14,953 nt of DNA from NCBI GenBank assembly GCA_018882645.1, contig VERM01000011.1, forward strand, positions 1-14,953. Reading direction: 5' to 3'. This document shows positions 14,335 through 14,953 of the stretch, in pieces. The DNA comes from Ferruginibacter sp. (GTDB lineage Bacteria > Bacteroidota > Bacteroidia > Chitinophagales > Chitinophagaceae). Made by a program: the position numbers and the translations under genes. Position 1 is the stretch's first letter. Each line of letters begins with the position of its first letter. A model generated the notes under the pieces. That model was not told where the DNA came from and made no database searches. It saw only the letters and a list, made by a program, of their open reading frames with translations.

Positions 14335-14953
14335 ATGAATTTATACAACACATTAGAGCAACAGCTGAAGAAAGAACCCAACTTCGTGACAGACAACGGA
14401 GAACTGAAAAAATGGGTAGTGCTGAACAAAGCACAGAATTTTGACGAAGAATTGATTGGACTTTTGCTCGACAATGCAGACCTGAAAGAGAAGTTTTTTA
14501 TAAGCGTTAAAGGCATATTGGTTTTTAACCAAAACTTGTTTGTGCAGTTTTTGGAACAAAAAAACTACCTAAATGACAGCTATACCCAATACAAAAATAA
14601 AGTTGGACTGACCATAGATGGCAAATACTTCAAACAACGTAATGAAGTTGCTTTGGTATGGCCATTTAAAGACTGTATTTTAGAAGGCGGACAAAGCCGA
14701 GAAGAAGACAAACGAGAAGAAATTTTCTTCAACGAAATTTTGGCACAAGACGAAATTACCCAACTATTAGAGCCAAAGGTTTTGACCAATGCCAAACGAA
14801 TTGACAAAGACGGAGAAAAACAGCTTGACCAATTTAACCGAAACGAAAATGGCACAATCACCGACAACCTGATTATTAAAGGCAATAATCTATTAGCCTT
14901 GCATACGCTGGAAGAAGAATTTACAGGAAAAGTAAAACTTATTTACATAGATC
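14335..14953 (+). CDS. Type III restriction-modification DNA methyltransferase (Mod), N-terminal part
   Basis: From ATG 14335 the frame is open to the window edge (206 codons, no stop), so this is the beginning of a longer gene. The start is the first ATG after an in-frame TAA at 14293. The N-terminal region (LEQQLKKEPNFVTDNGELKK; residues 80-130 with VGLTIDGKYF and EVALVWPFKDCILEGGQSRE) and the segment NLIIKGNNLLALHTLEEEF (183-201) followed by KLIYID match my knowledge of Mod subunits of type III systems, where KLIYID leads into the catalytic DPPY motif. That motif would be encoded just past the window. Mod makes N6-adenine and carries target recognition; the restriction subunit Res is usually next. 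Of 14 Asp codons 12 are GAC, unlike the GAT-biased genes upstream, consistent with horizontal acquisition. A solitary methylase remains possible. Confidence 0.85.
   Translation, partial: MNLYNTLEQQLKKEPNFVTDNGELKKWVVLNKAQNFDEELIGLLLDNADLKEKFFISVKGILVFNQNLFVQFLEQKNYLNDSYTQYKNKVGLTIDGKYFKQRNEVALVWPFKDCILEGGQSREEDKREEIFFNEILAQDEITQLLEPKVLTNAKRIDKDGEKQLDQFNRNENGTITDNLIIKGNNLLALHTLEEEFTGKVKLIYID

Overview
The window looks like Bacteroidota chromosome, probably Chitinophagaceae/Sphingobacteriia-like. The reasons are AT-rich DNA, start codons mostly without Shine-Dalgarno sequences, several -7 boxes of the Bacteroidota type (TAnnTTTG), typical secreted TPR/coiled-coil proteins ending their signal peptides in ...FSQ/FCQ/FAQ, a tiny SCS-type lipoprotein, and no encoded CCA at the end of the one tRNA-like gene. 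This assignment is inferred from sequence style, not from a database search.

Layout. Positions 1-180 are an extremely G-rich, C-poor stretch with a strong G-quadruplex motif. A two-gene plus-strand unit follows (274-3436): a secreted coiled-coil protein with a CxxC motif, then a secreted TPR protein with a probable outer-membrane beta-barrel end. Next come a DUF3050 protein with a haem-oxygenase-like diiron signature (3512-4303), a six-TM PAS histidine kinase whose promoter is bracketed by a perfect 13-bp inverted repeat (4401-6227), a 40-residue lipoprotein (6280-6402) and a DASS/SLC13 carboxylate transporter (6466-7950). On the minus strand an acyl-CoA dehydrogenase (11630-9849) is followed by a periplasmic N-acetylmuramoyl-L-alanine amidase (9811-8051). 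Divergent from the dehydrogenase is a membrane family-2 glycosyltransferase (11708-12853), which converges on an Lrp/AsnC regulator (13346-12879).

The last 1.6 kb is different in character. Positions 13506-13677 fold as a complete tRNA cloverleaf of the long-variable-arm class, with a Leu-like D arm, but with a variable region of about 100 nt instead of the usual 10-20. It has a GUC anticodon-loop triplet, and a strong intrinsic terminator starts 6 nt after its 3' end. I regard this as the most unusual object in the window. It is followed by a cluster of REP-like palindromes and by the start of a DNA methyltransferase of type III restriction-modification (Mod) type. The Mod gene runs off the window end and uses GAC for Asp where older genes use GAT, which suggests an acquired island next to the tRNA-like gene.

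Functionally the left part is ordinary envelope, signalling and transport housekeeping with no obvious single pathway. The clearest units are the coiled-coil/TPR pair, the dehydrogenase/amidase pair with its shared divergent promoter region, and the tRNA-like/palindrome/methylase segment. No CRISPR array, rRNA or complete transposon was seen.
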